Assembly: GCF_018446385.1 (NCBI RefSeq)
Contig: NC_055992.1
Coordinates: 102,628,947 to 102,692,946, forward strand
From: Zingiber officinale
Taxonomy: Eukaryota > Streptophyta > Magnoliopsida > Zingiberales > Zingiberaceae
Length of the DNA stretch: 64,000 nucleotides
Direction of reading: 5' to 3'
The notes under the pieces were generated by a model that was not told the DNA's origin, ran no database searches, and worked only from the letters and a program-made list of their open reading frames with translations. The position numbers and the translations under genes are program-made. Each line of letters opens with the position of its first letter. Positions within the stretch are counted from its first letter, which is position 1. Below are positions 35,013 through 46,454 of the stretch, in pieces.

Positions 35013-35068
35013 AGTGGTATTAGAGCAATGATGCTTCAGGAGGACTAACCGCCGACTGAAGCAACGAG

Positions 35069-37053
35069 ATGGTCGGAGCTAACATCTATCCACCAACTTT
35101 CGAGGGGGAGTTCGTATTTTGGATGTGACGGATACAGGTATTTTTTAAAACAGATTTTGATTTAATGTTAATAATGAAACATGGTTATGAAGCACTGAAG
35201 AATACAAACGGAGAGGAAATCGAGAAACACCTCTGGACCAAAAAGCAACGTGATGATTTTACATCAAATGGTAAGGCTGAATTTCACCTTTTAAGCGTAC
35301 TACCGGTTGAAGATCTCGACAAAATCGACGACTATCATAGTGTAAAAGAACTTTGGGAAAAATTCTTAAAGCTCCATAAAGAACCCACAGAAGTCGCATC
35401 CAACTCCTCAATGGGCACCCAGTCATCATCGGAGGAATCTGAAACCGAGGAAATCACCGGAACAACCTTAATAGCTGAGTACCTACCAGAAGACGAAGTA
35501 AGTTCATCCTCAATGAACATCGAGAGCATCGATGAAGGGGAAGAGTCTTTGGAAGAAAGCAGCTCAATAGGGGGAGTATTAGCTGTTGGATCGAGACCGC
35601 GCTAGAGGGGGGGTGAATAGCGCTCGTGGCTAAATAGTTCGTTTATCGGTATCGTAAAACTATCGGAGTAATTAAAACCTCGTTCAGAAATTAATGCAGT
35701 GGAAATGAAATAGAGAAACACACACAGAAGAACACGGAGGATTTACTTCGTTCGGAGCCTAAGGCGACTCCTACTCGAAGGCCCGCGATCCTTGATCGCT
35801 TCCGGTGGGCAACAACTATAAGCTCGATAAGAATTACAAATTACAATAAAAGTATTGAAATAACTTTGTACCGACAACTTAAGAAAGAAGAAAATGGAGC
35901 TCCGGGTCGTCGGAATGTTGCAGTAGCACTTCAGAATGATTGAGTTAGCATCACGTTGAAGAAAAAAAGCTTAGAACTTGATTGTTTGAAGTGCTGGTCG
36001 AAACCCCCTTATAAAGGGTGTTCAAGGTGCCTTGAAGGCTGTTCAAGGCGCCTCCATGCTGTCGAGTCCTCCGTGTGGATGAAACTTGAACTGGTCGAAC
36101 TTCATCTGTTTAAGGCGCCTTATACCCTGCCCAAGGCGCCTTATACCCCCTTCAAGGCGCCTCCATTGAAGCTTCGCAGCCAGGTCAGCTTTTGCACCCG
36201 AGGCGCCTCCAAGCTCCATGGAGGCGCCTCGGATGAACAGTGTCCGAGACTTTAGGTTGCTCCTTTGCACCTGCAAGATACGTTAGTCCCAAACACTATC
36301 CTGCAACACAAAGTTAGCACAATAAATATGATAAATGAAGTATAGACAGTCTCCAGACTGTCCGAGACTAACTTCGGGTTTCCAGCCGGAAACCCTAGGT
36401 CGACCCGACGCCTACTGTTCCCTCTACGGGGAATGCGTCCTCACCTACTCCACTAAGGAGATTTACCTGTTGTCAGTTGATCCTCCATATCGACTGGACT
36501 TTTGCTCAGCACTCGACGCTTCCAGACTTTCTGCTGGACATCCGCTTCCCGGCTAGTCCAGTCTTTCACCTGGTTCGCGACACCAGGACTTTCCACCTAG
36601 GGTTACCACCCCCTAGGACTTTTGCCTGAAGTCATCGACCTGCCAAGACTTTCCGCATAGGGTTATCACCCCATATGACCTAGGGTTACCACCCCCTAGG
36701 GTTTTTCCCTTTGCCTAACCGCAACTAGGACTTTCCTGAAATCCTCAAGTAGACTTGTTAGAATACAAAACACCTTAACTTTGAATCCTTTGCCATTATC
36801 AAAACACGAGTTCGATCGTCGGATGCTTCCCGCACCAACATTAGCAGGAGACAAGGTAAGTCAGGTACGTTCCCTACCATCTGACCAAATGTTTAAATTT
36901 GTAAAGTTATTAAATAAAGACTGTTACATGCTAGAAAAAGAAAATAAAGAATTGAAATTAATTCTAGATAAATCTTGTCTGGTAGAAGATTTTAAGAAAT
37001 TAGAATTAGAAATTGAGAACTTGAAATCAGAAAATAATAATTTGAAAATGTAA
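35069..37053 (+). pseudogene. Gag of element C, split by solo LTR E
   Basis: It starts MVGANIYPPTFEGEFVFW at 35069, has an in-frame TGA at 35126-35128, then reads a Copia Gag core (FFKTDFDLMLIMKHGYEAL, FHLLSVLPVEDLDKIDDYHSVKELWEKFLKLHKEP) to 35583. Solo LTR E (35584-36840) interrupts it. The tail resumes after the duplicated TTAGC as a Lys/Glu-rich coiled coil (LLNKDCYMLEKENKELK, FKKLELEIENLKSENNNLKM), ending at 37053. A zinc knuckle is not seen, possibly lost. No pol follows. Gag would form the particle shell for element RNA if supplied in trans with Pol. Confidence 0.85.
35584..36840 (-). mobile_element. Solo LTR E (Copia type)
   Basis: 1257 bp starting TGTTGGATCGAGACC and ending GCACCAACA, with TSD TTAGC at 35579-35583 and 36841-36845. 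The orientation is judged minus from its resemblance to LTR ends in the region (CGATCCAACA on the reverse strand). It carries an array of AAGGCGCCTT palindromes (about 36010-36235) and repeats of AGGGTTACCACCCCCTAGGACTTT (36600-36710). Open frames inside it are repeat-derived. Confidence 0.92.
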
Positions 37054-37888
37054 ATAGATAGTCTAAAAAATCATGCATGTTCAAATATCATAAGGGGCAG
37101 ATTAGAAATATTTCAAAGAAAAATGTCCCTAAGAAATTCCTAGTCAATCAAGTAGGCTAGAACCGATATTGGGTTACAAAGTCCTGTCTGACTTGAACTT
37201 GAACTAATTAGATTTAGAGCTTTCAGCGAGAAAATTAGACATTAAAATTTCTTTATGAGACTTTGTCTAAGGAAGTGGTCGTTGCTCCAATAACCAAGAA
37301 GGCCTAGTACCTCGCCACGACCTGGAAGCCAAAATATTGAAATAAAAATATTTAATTAACTTTCTGATAAAAGCATTAATGTGAAAATTTAATAATGCTT
37401 TAAAAAGTTTTTAAACATTTTTGTTTAATTTTACAATTTTTTTTTGAAATTTTCTTTGTGCGTACTTAAAAGTTAAAAGTCTTTCTAAAATTAGAAATTT
37501 ATGCTTAAATCTTTACTTAGAAAATTTTTCAAAAATATTTTTGCAAAATTTCTTAAGTCAGAATTTTTTAAAATTCTCTTACTTAAAGTTTTTTTTTAAT
37601 TTAGAACAATTTTTTGCTGAAAAGTATTGTAAATTCTCTAACTAAGAATTTATTCAACTTAGAATCTTTATTAGGAAAGTTAGATTTTTTTTTAACCCTT
37701 AGATTTTTTCGGAACCCCATTTTTTATGTGATCAAAGGGGGAGAAGGAAAAGTATAAGTCTAGGGGGAGGTAGACCAAAATTTAAATTTTCTATCTTTTT
37801 AAACTTTATTGCAAAATTAGTTAGTTTATTTTTTTATGTCTATTTACCCTAGCTTAAGTTGGGTTGCTCACATCAAAAAGGGGGAGAT
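37054..37888 (+). other. Element C internal non-coding region
   Basis: Very AT-rich, no gene. It contains a GATCAAAGGGGGAGAAGG purine tract at about 37732 and the true polypurine tract at 37875-37888. Confidence 0.75.
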
Positions 37889-38927
37889 TGTTGGAACCCT
37901 AAGGTTGTTTTGGTGTGATCAACAAGTTAAGTTAGGTTCTGTGTGTTTTTAACCTTGTGTCTAAGTGTGTAGGAGCTTAGGAGCACAGGTAGTTGAGCGG
38001 AAGACGCAGCTAGCGAGAATGACGACACGCGGTGTATCCGAGGGACGAGGTGCTGCGGAAGAGTACACCGACGGACGAGAAGGAAGCGTACGGTGGTTCC
38101 GAGGGACGAGAAGCCGGAGCGGAAGACTGCTCGAGGAGCAAGAGACATAACTAGCAAGTCGGCATGGGGTGCGACCGAGGGACGAAGACTGAGGATGAGT
38201 ACACTGGCGGACGAGAAGGAAGAACACGGCGATTCCAAGGGACGAGAAGCCGGAGCGGAAGCCTGCTCGAGAAGACCGGAAGTTGGGTTCGGGTGAGCCC
38301 TATTCATGATGGCAGAGATCACCCAAGCGAGCGGAAGACTCGGTCTGAGGCGAACGGAGCTGGAGCAGAAGACCCGGGCTGAAAATAGTCAACGGGTTGA
38401 CTTTCCTAGTCGGGGCGCCCGGAACAGTCCGGGGTGCCCAGAACCCTTCTGGGGGCCCGGAACCCTTCCGAGCGCCCGAAGTTGACTTTTTGACCAGATC
38501 GCGTCAATCACGATCTGAACGTTGAGGGATAAAGTTTTATCCCCCCCCCAGGGTGCCCAGAACCCCTTCGGGGCGCTCCAACCAAGGCTATAAATACAAC
38601 CTTGGTCCAGAAGCTTTTCAACAACTCAGAAATTGTAATTCCAACACTTCTACGCTCAATCTCTAGATTAGCTTCTTTCTTTTTGCGCTTTCATTGCTCT
38701 AAGAGGTTCTCCACCTGAAGGAGATATTCTAATGCATTCCACTCCTTGAATTAACAACCTCCCCGGTTGTAACCAAGTAAACATCTAGTTCCTCTTTCTT
38801 TTCTGTTTTAATTTATTGCTTTTTCATTTTATGCAAGTGTTCTGTTGAAAGTTCGAGAAAGGGTTGTGCTTTTGTTTTTTTTACAGGATATTCAACCCCC
38901 CTTCTAGCCGGCCACCGCGATCCAACA
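37889..38927 (+). repeat. Element C 3' LTR
   Basis: 1039-bp partner of 33990-35012. It shares all modules; the GC-rich palindrome segment (38405-38585) differs by small indels and repeat expansion. Confidence 0.93.
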
Positions 38928-38932
38928 CCAAT

Positions 38933-39312
38933 GAGTCTTCCTCTTTGAATTCTTCTTTACTTAGTGTAGTGGAGTGGTCTTCATGGATCTTTGCCAATTT
39001 GCTCCAAAGCTCTTTGGCATCTTCATAGTCTCTAATCTTGCTCAAAATATTACTTGGAAATAAATTGACTAGCAATTTGGTCACTTTGTCATTGGCCTCG
39101 CATCTTCAAATTTGCTCCTCGCTCTAATTTCTCTTCTGGATGATTTTGCCTTTTGAATCCTTTGGAGCTTCAAAACCTTCCATTAGAGTAAATCATTGCT
39201 CTATCTTCACTATAAAGAAATTTTTTATCCTTGATTTGCAAAGATCAAATCTTGTCATTTTGAATGGTGAAGGCATCCTTGTATCAAATTCGAGTCCATC
39301 TCAGAAATCCAT
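38933..39312 (-). pseudogene. Gag of element B, N-terminal part
   Basis: Minus strand, with the ATG at 39310-39312. An early in-frame stop and several others follow, then an open stretch (38881-39084 frame) with VTKLLVNLFPSNILSKIRDYEDAKELWSKLAKIHED, matching residues about 85-130 of the A Gag. It joins the 33989 part across element C. Confidence 0.82.
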
Positions 39313-39442
39313 TTTGAAGTTGAGCTCCCTTTTGATGAAGTATTTGACTTTGTTGACTTTAGAGCTTCAACTTTCTTTTCTTCCTCTAGCTCATTGCCCT
39401 TCCGACAATGAGTCTGGTGAAGAGCAATGCTCTAATGTCACT

Positions 39443-42001
39443 TGTTGGGTCACTTCGGGAGCTAGGGGGTGAATAGCTCGTCTCACTCGGTTGCTCGCTT
39501 TGTAGATGTTATTGCAGCGGAAAACTAGAAGCAAACTCCTCCAATGTTAACAAGATGAATTTACTTGGTATCCACCTCAAACGAAATAATTAATCCAAGG
39601 ATTTGACCCTCTCTCACACATCCACTATCAAAATACTCCTTCTTAGAAACACTCCGGAGGCGGAGAAGCCTCGTATAAACTCTCAATACAACAAGAATAA
39701 AAGAGAGGCAAATACAATAGAAATCTTACAAGCTTTACATAAATGAAACCATAGCTAGTTTCTTCTTCTTGCTTGGAAACACCTCTTGACCTTGTAAGTG
39801 CAGCAACACTTATCTCCAAGAAACTTCAAGAATTGGCCGTGATGATCTGAGCTTGGTGAAGAGAGTAGAAGAAGAGATCTAATCAACAGTGCACACCAAA
39901 CCTTTTATCGGGCTGATAACAACTAGTTTTTCAACCTTAAGCAACTTCTCTAATTGCTAAAGGGTTCTTAATCGATTAGCCAAATCGATTAAGAACCTTT
40001 TTGTTTGATCGCAAGAAACCCTGTAAGTGATTAAGCCTCCCTGCTTAATCACTTACTAAACATTCTATTTCCTCACAGAATGGAGCTTAATCGATTAGAC
40101 TAATCGATTAAGCCTTGTTGAATAGCTTAAGATTCAGCTCCCTTTCATTTCTGGCGATTCTGAGCCTTAAGTGATTAAGCCAACAATTTAATCGCTTAAC
40201 ACATGGTGTAATCGATTAACCTAATTGATTACCAAACTCTAACTTCCAAACCTAAGTCTAGGATTCCTTCACCTAACATCCGGTCAACCTTGATCTGCTG
40301 AGATTTCTTCATCAAGTGTTCGGTCAATCTTTTGACCTACTTGGACTTTTCTCCTTATGCCAAGTGTCTGATCAATCCTTTGACCCACTTGGACTTTTTT
40401 CCTCGTACCAAGTGTTCGGTCAACCTTGACCCACTTGGACTTTCCATCTCGTGCCAAGTGTCTTGTCAACCTTGACCCACTTAGACTTTCCATTTCGTGC
40501 CAAGTGTCCGATCCTCCATGACCCACTTGGACTTCCAAAAATCAGGTGTCTAGTCAACCATGACCCACCTAGATTTTCTTATGCCTGGCTTCACTAATCA
40601 AGGTTTTTCGTCACCTAGCTTCACTCACTCACTCACTAGGACTTTCATATCACTTAGCTTCACTTACTAGGATTTTCATCTGGCTTCACTCACCAAGATT
40701 TTCTAATTGCTTGACTTTATTCACCAAGACTTTTATATCACCTAGCTTCATTTACTAGGATTTTCACCTGACTTCACTCATTAGGATTTTTCAACTATTT
40801 GGCTTCACTCATCAGGACTTTCACACCAAGTATCTGGTTAACATTGACCCACTTGAATTTTCTTCTTTTTTCAACTTTCCCGTTGGTCTTGTCCTTCCCT
40901 AATCTCTAGTTAGGACTTCCCAGTCAAGTATTCAGTCAATCTTGTGTTGGAACCCCAAGGTGTTTTGATGTGATCAAACAAGTTAAGTTAGGTCCTGTTT
41001 AGTTTAACCCTTGTGTCTAAGTGTGTAGGAGCTTAGGAGCACAGGAAGTCAAGCAGAAGATACGGCTAGCGAGAAGGACGACACGGGGAGAGAGTCGATG
41101 GGCTTGGTGCGCCCGAGAGACGAGATGCCGCGGAAGAGTACACCGGTGGACGAGAAGAACGCACACGACGTTCGAGGGATGAGAAACTGGGGAGGAAGGC
41201 TGCTTGAGGAAAAGGTCGGAAGTTGGGTTCGGGTGAGCCCTATTCCGGATGGCCGAGATCACCCAAGCTAGCGGAGCCGGAGCAGAAGACCCGGACCGAG
41301 GCGAGCTGAACCGGAGTAGAGGTCCCGGATGGAAAAAGTCAACCGGAGTTGACTTAGGTGCCCGGAACAGTCCGGGGCGCCCGGAACCCTTCCGGACGCT
41401 CGGACCGAGTTTTTATTCAGATCGCGGTCAAAACACGATCCGTGCGAAAGGGATAAAATTTTATCCCCCCAGGGCACCCCGAACCTTTCCAGGCGCCCTA
41501 AACAGTGCTATAAATATAGCACTGATTTTCACAGTTAAATCATTTCACTTGTAATCCAATTCTCTGTGCTATACTTTTCTATCTGTGTTGTTAACGCTGT
41601 AAGAGGCTACTCCGCCTGAAGGAGATCTTCAGATAGTGCGCCATATTCTCCTTGGATTAGCAATCTTCTGATTGCAAACCAAGTAACTCCTTTGTGTCTG
41701 CTTTCTTTTAATTAGTCTCTTTGTTTTTTATCTACAAGTGTTCTTTATTTAGTTATAAGCCGAAAAAGGGTTGGTTTATTTTTTCAGGGTAATTCACCCC
41801 TCCCCTCTTGCCGACCTCCAAAGGGACCAACATTTTGACCTACTTGACTCTTCTTCACATCGAACTGGTCAGCCTTGACCAATCTCACCTACAATCTCCA
41901 TATATTGTCAAACATCAAAACTCAAACATTAAAACTCAAATTTAAGCCAACTCAAGCTTAGTCAAACTAGTCAATCATGACCTAGGGAAATCACACCAAT
42001 A
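39443..42001 (-). repeat. Element B 5' LTR (interrupted by D)
   Basis: Longer than its partner because the partner lost about 430 bp. Palindromes of the TTAATCGATTA type lie at about 39955-40235, CCAAGTGTC repeats at 40310-40570 and CTAGCTTCACTCACTAGGA repeats at 40585-40825. It is interrupted by solo LTR D. Confidence 0.87.
40945..41832 (+). mobile_element. Solo LTR D, related to element C
   Basis: 888 bp starting TGTTGGAACCCCAAGG and ending GGGACCAACA, flanked by TCTTG (40940-40944) and TTTTG (41833-41837), a duplication with one mismatch. It shares with C the opening, the GGGACGAGAAG repeats, GGGGCGCCCGGAACCC palindromes (41355-41505), the TATAAATA box and the TTCACCCC-type 3' end. Confidence 0.87.
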
Positions 42002-42006
42002 ATTTG

Positions 42007-42063
42007 GTCAACAACAGAGCCATGTTCCCAGCCAACCAGATTCACCGCTTTTGGACGTGATCA
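42007..42063 (+). repeat. 5' LTR of Tat element F, last part
   Basis: Continuation of 20562-21377 after element B, ending GACGTGATCA like the other Tat LTR ends here. Confidence 0.7.
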
Positions 42064-42085
42064 TATTTGGCATCGTTTGTGAGAA
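42064..42085 (+). other. Primer-binding site region of Tat element F
   Basis: TATTTGGCATCGTTTGTGAGAA corresponds to the TTTGGCGCCATCTGTGGGAA segment of element G (complement of about 60443-60463), with C-to-T-like changes. It lies directly after the LTR end, so the site is decayed but in the right place. Confidence 0.65.
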
Positions 42086-42099
42086 TCTCATCTACTTCC

Positions 42100-42763
42100 T
42101 GTTAGGACTAAAAGGAATTTAAATATTTCTATAATGACATGATATTATCCACTTTGGGCCCGAGCCCTCATGGTTTTGTTCTTGGGCTCTACCCAAAAAA
42201 CCTCATACCAATGGAAATATCTTTCGCTTATAAATTTATGATCTTTTCCATGTATTTTCAATATGCGATTGTGTTTGCAACTTGCAATCCGACAATCTCC
42301 CCCTCAAATGAAGGACTACATGCTTCCCACGTATGATCCTTGACCCACCTAGGTCTTCCTAGCTCTCGGTCCACTCGACCTACTAGGATTTCCTTGCATA
42401 GTCGCAACTAGGACTTCCTGCCTGGTGTCTGGTCCTCTTGATTCAGACAAGGGAGCCCACACTTCCTTTGTTCGAGGTTAATATTTTACTCATATGGCTC
42501 AATTAGACCATAGCTCTTGTGGACAGTTGATGGTTAGACCTTCTGGTAGTCCGGGCTCTGATACCAATTATTAGGACCAAAAGAAATTTAGATATCTCTA
42601 TAATAACATGATATTATCTACTTAGGCTTAAGCTCTCATGATTTTATTCTTGATCTCTATCTAAAATGTCTTATACCAATAGAGATATCTTTCCCTTATA
42701 AATCTATGATCTTTTCCATGTATTTTTAATGTGAAACTTTGTTTGCAACCTAGCAACCCAACA
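42100..42763 (-). mobile_element. TRIM: miniature LTR retrotransposon
   Basis: 664 bp. LTRs of 195 bp lie at 42100-42294 and 42569-42763; TSD CTTCC at 42095-42099 and 42764-42768. On the minus strand the primer-binding site TGGTATCAGAGC (42555-42566) sits beside the 5' LTR and a polypurine tract GAGGGGGAGAT (42295-42305) beside the 3' LTR. The 274-bp middle encodes nothing. All cis signals are kept and all proteins are missing, the definition of a TRIM moved by helper enzymes. A solo LTR of the same family is at 22288-22483. Confidence 0.93.
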
Positions 42764-42779
42764 CTTCCAAAATGTGAAG

Positions 42780-44255
42780 ATGGAGAACGCTGGACTTCCC
42801 ACCACAATGACTTTAACTCAAGAAGAAATGGAGATATTCATAAACACTTGAGCTACAAGGATGGTACAACAACAATAGTAAGCGACAATCGAGTGCTGAG
42901 CGCTGAACAACCCAGCTATATCTGCTACTGGCCAACATGTTAAACATGGAACTCGAGTGGAGGGCCTAGCTGGGCAACAGTCGAACCACCCTCATCGGGG
43001 CATTTACTCGTAAGTGCCAGTCCTACTGGCTAGCTTGTCACCCATGCCACATTCACCGATCCCTTATCATAGGGTGTTATTCTAAACACCCTAGGAAGAA
43101 TATGGTTTAGCGGAGAAGATGCAAGGATCGTCTTCCGAAAATATGCCCATTCAGGATGCTCGTAAAGGCAAAGCATCCCGGGCTGACGATTCTCCCGAGT
43201 GAGTAAACATGTAGTTTTCCCAAGAAATCCTTAATGACCAGTTGCCAGATCATTTTTTATCTCTATCAATTGGAGAATATGGAGGATCGACTGATCCCGA
43301 GGATTATTTACTCAAGTTTGACAATATAGCCACACTCCACTAGTACACCGATGGAGTCCAATGCTGAGTATTTCTCACTACCCTATTTGGTTCAGCGCAG
43401 AGATGGTTCAAGCGACTGTCGGCCGGATCCATCTGTAACTTCAAGGATTTTCGAGCGAACTTCCTCCAATACTTTCCTAGTAGTCGTTGCTATCAAAAAA
43501 CAACTGTGAATTTGTTCTCGCTCAAGCAAGTGCCCAAGGCGACACTGTAAGCTTACATCAAGAGATTCAACCAAGTGGCAATAGGCGTCTCGTCGGCCAC
43601 TCAGAAAATTTTGGTAAGTGCCCTTTTACAAGGACTCATAGATAATGATTTATTTCAATCCCTCATCAGGAAGTCTCTAAGGGATTTCCATCATCATCTC
43701 AGACGGGCTACAAAATACATCAACATTGAAGAAGCCCAGTTAGCTCGAAAGAAAGAAGTGATCCCCAAGTCTACTATTTTTCCTAAGCACCAATCGACCA
43801 ACAGTAATCTGGCCCCAAAAGGGTCTCGAGTGGGTCCTCAATAGCAATATCATGAGTCTCGACCGCATGCGGTCCAACATGTGGAAGCTGAGCGGACGAG
43901 ATTCCCCAAGCCTTGATAGTGAGCTCCAATGTTTTGCTCTTACCATTGCTCGGCTACTCACAACACGAAGGATTACTACCACTTTAATCCAGGGTCGCGC
44001 CGACTGACCCCTCAAGGATTCTATCGGTGATCTCCTTCTCTCACCTGCCAATATCATCGTCGATTGGGAGGGCCCCAAGGTCAAGGCAATATACTGGACG
44101 AGCGAAACTAGTAACAACCCCAGCAAAGAGACAATCAAAGGCACACCCAGGCATTGGCCGAGCTATCATCACGCCGATCAGACTGGGAGGAAGAAAATCA
44201 TGGTAATGCTGCTTGGGGTGACATCGACATGATAGTAGGTGGCACGACTAACAGT
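42780..44255 (+). pseudogene. Gag of Tat element F, decayed
   Basis: It starts ATG 42780 (MENAGLPTTMTLTQEEMEIFI), matching the N-terminus of the G Gag. Homologous blocks follow with stops and frameshifts: DARKGKASRAD (about 43155), SIGEYGGSTDPEDYLLKFD (about 43268), LFGSAQRWFKRLSAGS (about 43386), VNLFSLKQVPKATL, then 43575-43844 open with ATQKILVSALLQGLIDNDLFQSLI and ATKYINIEEAQLARKKE. The TRIM sits in its leader and LTR H cuts its end at 44256; the rest of F is not in the window. Confidence 0.85.
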
Positions 44256-44844
44256 TGTTGGATCGCAGAGTTCGCTAGAGGGGGGTGAATAGCGATCGAA
44301 AAATTTAAATCGAGTACGCAGCGGAAATACGAAAGATAACGCTAACACAAACCAGTTTTACTTGGTTCAAAGCCTTCGTTGATTCCTATTCCAAGGCCCA
44401 CACTCGTCGAGTGTTTTCTTTGGACAATTCACTAGCAGTTCGCAAAAAGATTATAGAAATAAGTACAGGAATCCTTTAAAGAAAATACAGACAACAATTG
44501 AAAATAAACTTGAGCCGCAAGTTGTCGAAGAAGCTTCGCAGCATAGCAAAAGTGTCTTGGAAGCAGCGTGCACGAGAGAAGTCATATCAAGAAGTGTTGT
44601 TCTTTGCTTCAGGTGTTTTCCTCCTTATATAGGAAGCTCCAGGCGCCCGGATCCCTTCCGGGCACCTGGAGCATGATGTCGGCCCAACCAATCATCGCGC
44701 TCCATGTTGCGTCGGGATAGAGTTTGCACTCCGGGCGCTCAGACCATCATCTTTCAACAACTCAATTTCCTGCAAGAAAATGTTAGTCTGAGACAAAGGC
44801 AAATTATACTACCCTACAAAATAAAGTGTTAGTGCAATAATAAT
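44256..44844 (-). repeat. Copia-type LTR H, first part
   Basis: Starts TGTTGGATCGCAGAGTTCGC, resembling solo LTR E (TGTTGGATCGAGACC). It includes CAGGCGCCCGGATCCCTTCC palindromes (44638-44745). It is interrupted by element G at 44845 and continues at 62187 to 62920; total about 1.32 kb. The left flank ACAGT cannot be paired because the other end lies beyond the window. Confidence 0.8.
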
Positions 44845-46454
44845 TGATCCTATCTGAGAGCTTACGAGATGAAGCACTGGGCGACGACAGGTGATGGTGG
44901 ATTCTGAAACCGATGAACAAGAGAGGATCCGAGAAAACCACAGCGGGCCTCACTCACACTTGAGGATAAGATAACCAATCCGAGAAAACCAAAGTAGATC
45001 TTATGAATAATACCTCACGAAAGAGAACGCCGGTGAGATGGCTCCAAGGATCAGCAAAAACTCGACAACCAGATGGATGAAGCGATCTCGTGATCCTGCG
45101 CACAATGAGACTAACCGACAAAGCGTTAGTGACCTAAGACCGGGATGAGAATCCCTGGCTAGGCCCTCTGACACTCAAGTTAGCCTCCAGCGAGAAGAAG
45201 AAGTAATGTGGAAGAAGATGAAAATTAGGGTTTGAGTTGTGTCAGAATGATTACTTGCCTGGCCAGTGGAGAGAATTCCCCTTTTTTTACCACCTCACTT
45301 GACCTCCACAGTCATGAGGTGGACCCCAGTTTGTTGGAGTTCGTTATGAGATGACGTAAGTATTACTTGTGAAAATAGTTTAAGGAATCTTTTTCGTACC
45401 CCAGATGTACCTTCTTTGTCGTTTAGCATACCTGTATGAGCTTCTAGAAGACATTTCCTATCAAATTAATTAAACCTTCATATAATTACAAAGTATTTCC
45501 ATATGACTTATGTGTCAAAGTTTATGAGAAGTTTAAATGGCATAAGACTGGTCAGCCTCTTTCGCTCGTTCAACCTCTACCCGCTGAACTCACATGAGCA
45601 CTGCTGCGAGCCTAAATGCTTCTTTTGCTCGACCGGTTGTTCCTGCTCGGCCTATCCCGGACGGCTGAACCTAGGCACTTGGTCGACCTCTTTCGCTCGA
45701 TCGGCCTTTACCCGTTGAACTTACACGAGCACTGCTGCGAGCCTAACTGTTTCTTTTGCTCGACCGATTGTTCCTGCTTGGCCTGTCCCGGACGGCCGAA
45801 CCTAGGCACTCGGTCGACCTCTTTCACTCGATCGACCTTTACTTGCCGAACTTACACGAGCACTGCTGCGAGCCTAACTGCTTCTTTTTCTCGACTGGTT
45901 GTTCCTGCTCGGCCTGTCCCGGACGGTCGAACCTAGGCACTCGGTCGACCTCTTTCACTCGATTGATCTCTACCCGCTGAACTTACATGAGCATTGCTGC
46001 GAGCCTAACTGCTTCTTTTGATCGACCGGTTGTTCCTGCTCAGCCTGTCCCGGACGACCGAACCTAGGCACTCGGCTGACCTCTTTCACTCGATCGACCT
46101 CTACCCGCCGAACTTACACGAGCACTGCTGCGAGCCTAACTACTTCTTTTGCTCGACCGATTGTTCCTGCTCGTCCTGTCCCAGACGGTCGAACCTAGGC
46201 ACTCGGTCGACCTCTTTCACTCGATCAACCTCTACCCGCCGAACTTACACGAGCACTACTGCGAGCCTAACTGCTTCTTTTGTTCGACCGATTGTTCCTG
46301 CTCGGCCTGTCCCGGACGGCTGAACCTAGGCACTCGGTCGACCTTTTTTGCTCGGTTAGCCTCTACTCGCCGTACTTACACGAGCCCTGCTGTTCAACCG
46401 ATATTATTTCCTCCTTTTCTAGAAAAATGGGTCCCTTCTTCATAACCCGTATCA
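44845..46454 (-). repeat. Element G 3' LTR with 131-bp tandem repeats
   Basis: 1610 bp. About 45545-46395 is a run of about 6.5 copies of a 131-bp unit (CTGCTTCTTTTGCTCGACCG, GTTCCTGCTCGGCCTGTCCC, GAACCTAGGCACTCGG, TTACACGAGCACTGCTGCGAG). Overlapping plus-strand frames of about 100 codons starting every 131 bp are an effect of the repeat. The 44849-45240 stretch matches 60467-60860. Confidence 0.93.

Larger units (their letters stand above)
33990..38927 (+). mobile_element. Copia-type, gag-only element C
   Basis: LTRs 33990-35012 and 37889-38927 (about 1.03 kb, ending CGATCCAACA). TSD CCAAT lies at 33985-33989 and 38928-38932. The primer-binding site TGGTATTAGAGC (one mismatch to the Met type) is at 35015-35026. 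The polypurine tract AAAAAGGGGGAGAT abuts the 3' LTR. It lies inside the gag of element B and carries solo LTR E in its own gag. It encodes only a Gag relic; pol is absent, so it is non-autonomous. A related solo LTR (D) is at 40945-41832. Confidence 0.94.
21378..42001 (-). mobile_element. Copia-type, gag-only element B (old, multiply interrupted)
   Basis: Minus-strand element bounded by TGTTGGGTCACTTCGGGAGC at 21378 and 39443 and by ...GCACCAATA at 22866 and ...CACACCAATA at 42001. TSD ATTTG lies at 21373-21377 and 42002-42006. A tract complementary to GGGGGAGAT abuts the left LTR at 22867; the primer-binding site beside 39442 is a decayed TGACATTAGAGC. The only coding content is a gag relic; no protease, integrase or RT is seen anywhere in the internal sequence, so it is non-autonomous. 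Nested in it: a TRIM solo LTR, a SINE, element A, element C with solo LTR E, and solo LTR D. Stops in gag and LTR divergence show it is old. Confidence 0.9.

Noticed and set aside
35956..36276. ORFs on both strands in solo LTR E
   Set aside because: They derive from AAGGCGCCTT palindromes; no domain.
42095..42768. Gene fragments between 42139 and 42336
   Set aside because: They lie wholly in a TRIM LTR with no protein similarity.
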